From contig JAAXWY010000028.1 in assembly GCA_013334745.1 (NCBI GenBank), positions 1 to 33,685 of the forward strand: DNA of 33,685 nucleotides. Reading direction: 5' to 3'. The DNA is from Coriobacteriia bacterium (lineage in GTDB: Bacteria > Actinomycetota > Coriobacteriia > Anaerosomatales > JAAXUF01). This document shows positions 30,253 through 33,685 of this stretch, piece by piece. The translations under genes and the position numbers were made by a program. Under the pieces are notes generated by a model. It was not told the origin of the DNA, did not search any database, and was given only the letters and a program-made list of their open reading frames with translations. The first letter of the stretch is position 1. Each line of letters opens with the position of its first letter.

Positions 30253-31700
30253 CTCGCGGCCAGCTCCTCTCGGGCGACCTCTCGGTCGTCGAAGTGGATG
30301 GTCCGGTCCGCGAATATCTGGTAGTCCTCATGCCCTTTGCCGGCGATCAGAACGGCGTCGCCGGGGCCCGCCAGCGCAAGGGCCCGACGGATGGCCTTGC
30401 GGCGATCGACCTCGACCACATAGTCGAACTCGCCGCCGCGCATACCATCCTCGACCTGAAGGATGATGCCCACCGGGTCCTCTGAGCGTGGGTTATCGCT
30501 TGTGACGACCGCAGTGTCGGCACCGCGGGCCACGGCGGCGCCCATGAGCGGTCGCTTTGCCGGGTCGCGGTCTCCGCCGCAACCGAACACGGCGATGACC
30601 TTACCTTCGGTCACCTGACGGACAGCCGCGAGGGCCTTCTCGAGCGAATCGGGTGTGTGGGCATAGTCGACAACTACAGAGAACGGCTGGCCGCAGTCCA
30701 CGCGCTCGAGTCTTCCGGGAACCTGGGGTGCCGCCTCGAGCCCGCGGACCACGGTCTGGAAGTCGACGCCGGCCGAAAGTGCGCACGCGGCGGCGACAAG
30801 TGCGTTGCTGACGTTGTATGCACCGGCCAACGGCAGTTCGATGTGTGCTCGGCCGTGCGGAGTCACCAATTCGAACGCTGCCCCGCCGGCAAACAGCCGC
30901 TCGTCCTCGGCACGCACCAGCGCTGCGGAGTCCCTACCCACCGTAACAGCCTCGGGCAGCTGCGCCGCAAGCCCACGACAGTACTCGTCGTCGATGTTGA
31001 TGACTGCGGTGCAGACCTCAAAGTCGGTGAACAGCCGACGCTTCACACTCGCGTAGGCCTCGATGGTCTGGTGATAGTCGAGGTGGTCCTGAGTCAGATT
31101 GGTGAAGGCCGCCACCGCGAACCGCACCGCGTCGATGCGGTGCAGGTCGATCGCGTGGCTCGACACCTCCATGGCGACCGCAGAAACGCCCTCATCGCGC
31201 ATCTCGGCAAGCAGATGCTGCAGGTCTCGGGATTCGGGCGTGGTGTGGCTCGCATCGAGTGTGCGATCCCCGATGCGCGTCTCGACGGTGCCGATGACTC
31301 CCGTCGTGTGCCCCGCCTCCCGCATGATCGCATCGACCAAGTACGTTGTCGTGGTCTTGCCGTTCGTACCCGTGATTCCGATGACCGCCATCGATGCGCT
31401 CGGGTCGCCCTCGAAACGGGCCGCGATCCTCGCAAGCGCCTCGCGGGAATCGACGACGACGAACTGCGGCACACCGATGCCCGTGAGCTCACGCTCGACG
31501 ACCAGCGCGACCGCGCCTCGGGAGACGGCATCTGCCGCAAAGTGGTGGCCATCGTGCGAGAAGCCGCGAACGCACACGAACAGGTCGCCCGAAGACACTC
31601 GATCGGAGCGATATGCGACACCGGAAACGGCAACGTCAGCAGCACCGAGCGCGATGGCGCCGGTGCCCTCAAGAAGACTCATGATCGTTCGTTCAGTCAC
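30249..31700 (-). CDS. murE: UDP-MurNAc-L-Ala-D-Glu:meso-diaminopimelate ligase
   Basis: 483 residues. It adds the third residue of the stem peptide. The ATP loop GTNGKTT is at 111-117 and HTTPESRDLQ follows. D402-N-P-R405 is the motif linked to meso-diaminopimelate, so the peptidoglycan is probably of the DAP type. AGKGHEDYQ lies near the C-terminus. I choose GTG 31700 with GGAG five bases upstream; ATG 31682 would remove six residues. It lies 41 bases after ftsI and overlaps mraY by four bases. It is full length, with no fused MurF domain. Confidence 0.96.
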   Translation of the reverse strand: MTERTIMSLLEGTGAIALGAADVAVSGVAYRSDRVSSGDLFVCVRGFSHDGHHFAADAVSRGAVALVVERELTGIGVPQFVVVDSREALARIAARFEGDPSASMAVIGITGTNGKTTTTYLVDAIMREAGHTTGVIGTVETRIGDRTLDASHTTPESRDLQHLLAEMRDEGVSAVAMEVSSHAIDLHRIDAVRFAVAAFTNLTQDHLDYHQTIEAYASVKRRLFTDFEVCTAVINIDDEYCRGLAAQLPEAVTVGRDSAALVRAEDERLFAGGAAFELVTPHGRAHIELPLAGAYNVSNALVAAACALSAGVDFQTVVRGLEAAPQVPGRLERVDCGQPFSVVVDYAHTPDSLEKALAAVRQVTEGKVIAVFGCGGDRDPAKRPLMGAAVARGADTAVVTSDNPRSEDPVGIILQVEDGMRGGEFDYVVEVDRRKAIRRALALAGPGDAVLIAGKGHEDYQIFADRTIHFDDREVAREELAAR

Positions 31701-31741
31701 ACACGCTCCATGCTTGTCGACCAGCGATTCTAGCACGCATA

Positions 31742-33544
31742 TCACTGGTCCCCGGTGGGGGTTCCCGTGCCGTCAGATGAGCCGCCGGCACTTGCCGTGA
31801 CATCCTTGCTGCCCGCAGTACCTGCGGCCTTCTTCTTGACCTTCTTCGCCGGCTGCGGCGTGGTGGGCGGAATCTTGAGGTGCGACACCGAGAACTGCGC
31901 GAGCTTCGAAAAGACCGGCGCGGCGATGGTGCCACCGTAGATGGCGTTGCGGGGCTGATCGAGCTTCACGCAGATCAGCACCTGAGGGTCGTCTGCCGGA
32001 AGATACCCGATGAACGATCCGATGTAGGTTCCGCTCGCGTAGCCTCTGCCATTGCCGAGGGCTACCTGTGCGGTACCGGTCTTTCCCGCGACCAGATAGC
32101 CGGGAACAGCCGCGAACGTACCCGTCCCCTCGGTCACGACCTTCTGCATCATCTTTGTCGTCGACAGCGCCGTCTTCTCGGAGATGGCCCGCTTGCGGGG
32201 CCACGTGCGATTCGCGCTGGGATCCTGCGGCACGTCGAAGAGGAAGTGCGGTGTGACCAGTTCACCGCCGTTGGCGATCGCCGAGACGGCCCTGCACAAC
32301 TGCAGCGGAGTGGCCGACACCCCCTGGCCGAACGGGATGTTGGCGATCGAGCTGTCAGACCACAGGCTCGGAACCGGGAGCCAACCGCGCGCCTCGCCCG
32401 GGTAGTCCACACCGGTGGCCTCGGTCAGCCCGAACTTGGAGAACGAGTCGTAGAGCCCCTGCTTACCGAGCTTCATGCCGACCTTGACCGCTCCCACGTT
32501 CGAGGAGTGCGTCAGGATCTGCTCGAGCGACCAGGTAACCGCTCCTCGACCATGCGACTCGTGGATCGTGCGTCCGGCCACGCGCAACTCGGAGGGCAGG
32601 CCCATCTTCGATGAGGGCTTCATCAGCCCCTTCTCGATCACCGCCGCCGCCGTGAGAACCTTGATGGTCGATCCCGGTTCATAGGCATTGGACACCGGAG
32701 CGTTGCGGTAGGCAGACGGCTTGGCGTCGCCGTAGTTGTTCGGATTGAACCCAGGAGTTGACGCCATCGCGTAGATCTCGCCGGTGTTCGGGTTCATGAC
32801 GATGACCTCGCCGCTCTTGGCCGCCCACTTCTTGACCGCCCGGGCCAGCTCGATCTGCGCGTGATACTGAATGTCCTTGTCGATTGTGAGCACGATGTCA
32901 TGCCCATCGACCGCATCGACGCTCTTCTGGACGCCACCCGGAATGAGGCGTCCGTACGGGTCTCTCTCTGCAAGCAGAACGCCGGCCTTACCGGCCAGCA
33001 GGCCGTCGTAGCGTTTCTCGATCCCCGCGAGGCCTTCGCCATCTATCCCGACGAAACCCAGCACCTGGCATGCGAGTTCGCCTGACGGGTACATCCGCCG
33101 AGAATCATCGAGGAAGCCTATGCCCGTGAGCTTGAGTGCCTCGAGTTGCTTTGCTTGGTCGACATCCACCCGACGCGCGATATAGACGAAGCCGGAATCG
33201 CGAGAGAGCTTCTCCTCGTAGTCAGCCGGCTTTCCGCCGAGTACCGATGCGAGCGCAGCCGCGACACCTGCCTTGTCCTCGATCGTGTTCGGAGATGCGA
33301 AGATCGTCGATGCCGCGATGCTCTTGGCGAGTGGTTCGCCCTCGCGGTCGTAGATGGTTCCGCGGCGAGGCGAAATCTCGATGTCCCGCAGCCGCTGGTT
33401 CGACGCCCTGGCGGTGTAGTCCGCGGAGCGGACGACATGCAGCCACACCAGCCGCACGCCGATGAGCGAGAGTGCTATGCCGAAGAAGGCAAGAAGGATG
33501 TGGAATCGGCGGCTCTCTGGCGATGCCGTACGCCGCTTAGCCAC
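31742..33544 (-). CDS. ftsI: septal peptidoglycan transpeptidase FtsI (class B penicillin-binding protein)
   Basis: 600 residues. It cross-links septal peptidoglycan with FtsW. A short basic N-terminus precedes one membrane helix (about 15-37). The dimerisation domain starts SPRRGTIYDREGEPLAKS. The transpeptidase motifs are Ser292-x-x-Lys295 (STIK), Ser347-x-Asn349 (SSN) and KTGT at 488-491. A C-terminal lysine-, glycine- and threonine-rich tail of about 45 residues follows, with no PASTA domain. I choose GTG 33544 because GGAGG lies four bases upstream; in-frame ATGs further upstream overlap the preceding gene and lack a ribosome site. Confidence 0.95.
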   Translation of the reverse strand: MAKRRTASPESRRFHILLAFFGIALSLIGVRLVWLHVVRSADYTARASNQRLRDIEISPRRGTIYDREGEPLAKSIAASTIFASPNTIEDKAGVAAALASVLGGKPADYEEKLSRDSGFVYIARRVDVDQAKQLEALKLTGIGFLDDSRRMYPSGELACQVLGFVGIDGEGLAGIEKRYDGLLAGKAGVLLAERDPYGRLIPGGVQKSVDAVDGHDIVLTIDKDIQYHAQIELARAVKKWAAKSGEVIVMNPNTGEIYAMASTPGFNPNNYGDAKPSAYRNAPVSNAYEPGSTIKVLTAAAVIEKGLMKPSSKMGLPSELRVAGRTIHESHGRGAVTWSLEQILTHSSNVGAVKVGMKLGKQGLYDSFSKFGLTEATGVDYPGEARGWLPVPSLWSDSSIANIPFGQGVSATPLQLCRAVSAIANGGELVTPHFLFDVPQDPSANRTWPRKRAISEKTALSTTKMMQKVVTEGTGTFAAVPGYLVAGKTGTAQVALGNGRGYASGTYIGSFIGYLPADDPQVLICVKLDQPRNAIYGGTIAAPVFSKLAQFSVSHLKIPPTTPQPAKKVKKKAAGTAGSKDVTASAGGSSDGTGTPTGDQ

Positions 33545-33563
33545 GCCGCCTCCTATCCGACTC

Positions 33564-33685
33564 TCATCTCGACGACGCGAGGCCGACATCGCCAACAAGA
33601 AGGACGCGGGCCTCACTGCCCGCGACCGCTACCGCGGTTGCAAGCGCCCTGGACAGACCGGTCTGCTCGGCAGGCGCACTGGATG
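33564..33685 (-). CDS. C-terminal end of an unidentified protein (partial)
   Basis: One minus-strand frame stays open from the window edge to a TGA at 33564-33566 and encodes about 39 residues ending VLLVGDVGLASSR. It stops 19 bases before the ftsI start, the spacing expected of the previous operon gene. The usual gene here is ftsL, but these residues do not look like a recognisable FtsL end. The short length means it may be chance. Confidence 0.35.
   Translation of the reverse strand, partial: SSAPAEQTGLSRALATAVAVAGSEARVLLVGDVGLASSR

Noticed and set aside
33654-33665. 12-bp palindrome CAGACCGGTCTG, with a shorter GACCGGTC at 22159-22166
   Set aside because: It lies in a probably coding stretch, and GC-rich palindromes of this size recur by chance; no shared context links the two copies.

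Overview
The window is a dense, high-GC bacterial chromosome segment in which every supportable gene lies on the minus strand, so transcription runs from high to low coordinates. The gene set points to a deep-branching, Gram-positive-type actinobacterium, possibly of the Coriobacteriia. Evidence is SepF and a Wag31-like DivIVA beside ftsZ with no ftsA, a MurE with the DNPR signature of meso-diaminopimelate peptidoglycan, an ileS T-box with a very short Stem I, a PyrR-controlled pyr operon, and many GTG/TTG starts. The lineage is inference from family content only. I see no tRNA, rRNA, CRISPR array, insertion sequence or phage gene.

Region 1 (33685 down to 21051) is a division and cell wall (dcw) cluster: a C-terminal scrap of an unidentified gene, then ftsI, murE, mraY, murD, ftsW, murG, murC, murB, ftsQ and ftsZ. 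Most neighbours overlap by 4 to 86 bases, which suggests translational coupling. murF and ftsA are absent from their usual places. ftsZ ends at a strong intrinsic terminator with a 17-bp perfect stem.

Region 2 (20954 down to 12426) is the ylm-type neighbourhood downstream of ftsZ: pgeF (ylmD), yggS (ylmE), sepF (ylmF), proC, yggT (ylmG), divIVA and a DUF167 gene. A complete phosphate-uptake cassette, pstS-pstC-pstA-pstB-phoU, sits between pgeF and yggS. It joins both sides with an overlap or a few bases.

Region 3 (12413 down to 9247) is ileS behind a sigma-70-type promoter and an Ile T-box leader. The leader shows an AUC specifier, the T-box sequence, and competing antiterminator and terminator hairpins.

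Region 4 (9218 down to 7212) is a small operon: DksA/TraR-like zinc-finger protein, lspA and an RluD-family pseudouridine synthase.

Region 5 (7174 down to 1) is the pyrimidine operon. A promoter and PyrR attenuator precede pyrR, pyrB, pyrC, carA, a tandem universal stress protein gene, and carB, which runs off the window. Together the genes cover peptidoglycan precursor synthesis and septation, phosphate import, isoleucyl-tRNA charging, lipoprotein maturation and UMP synthesis. I found no clearly new system. The points worth attention are the two insertions (pst-phoU in the division cluster, usp inside car), the readable RNA regulators, the missing murF, the long gene overlaps and a variant HIGH motif in IleS.
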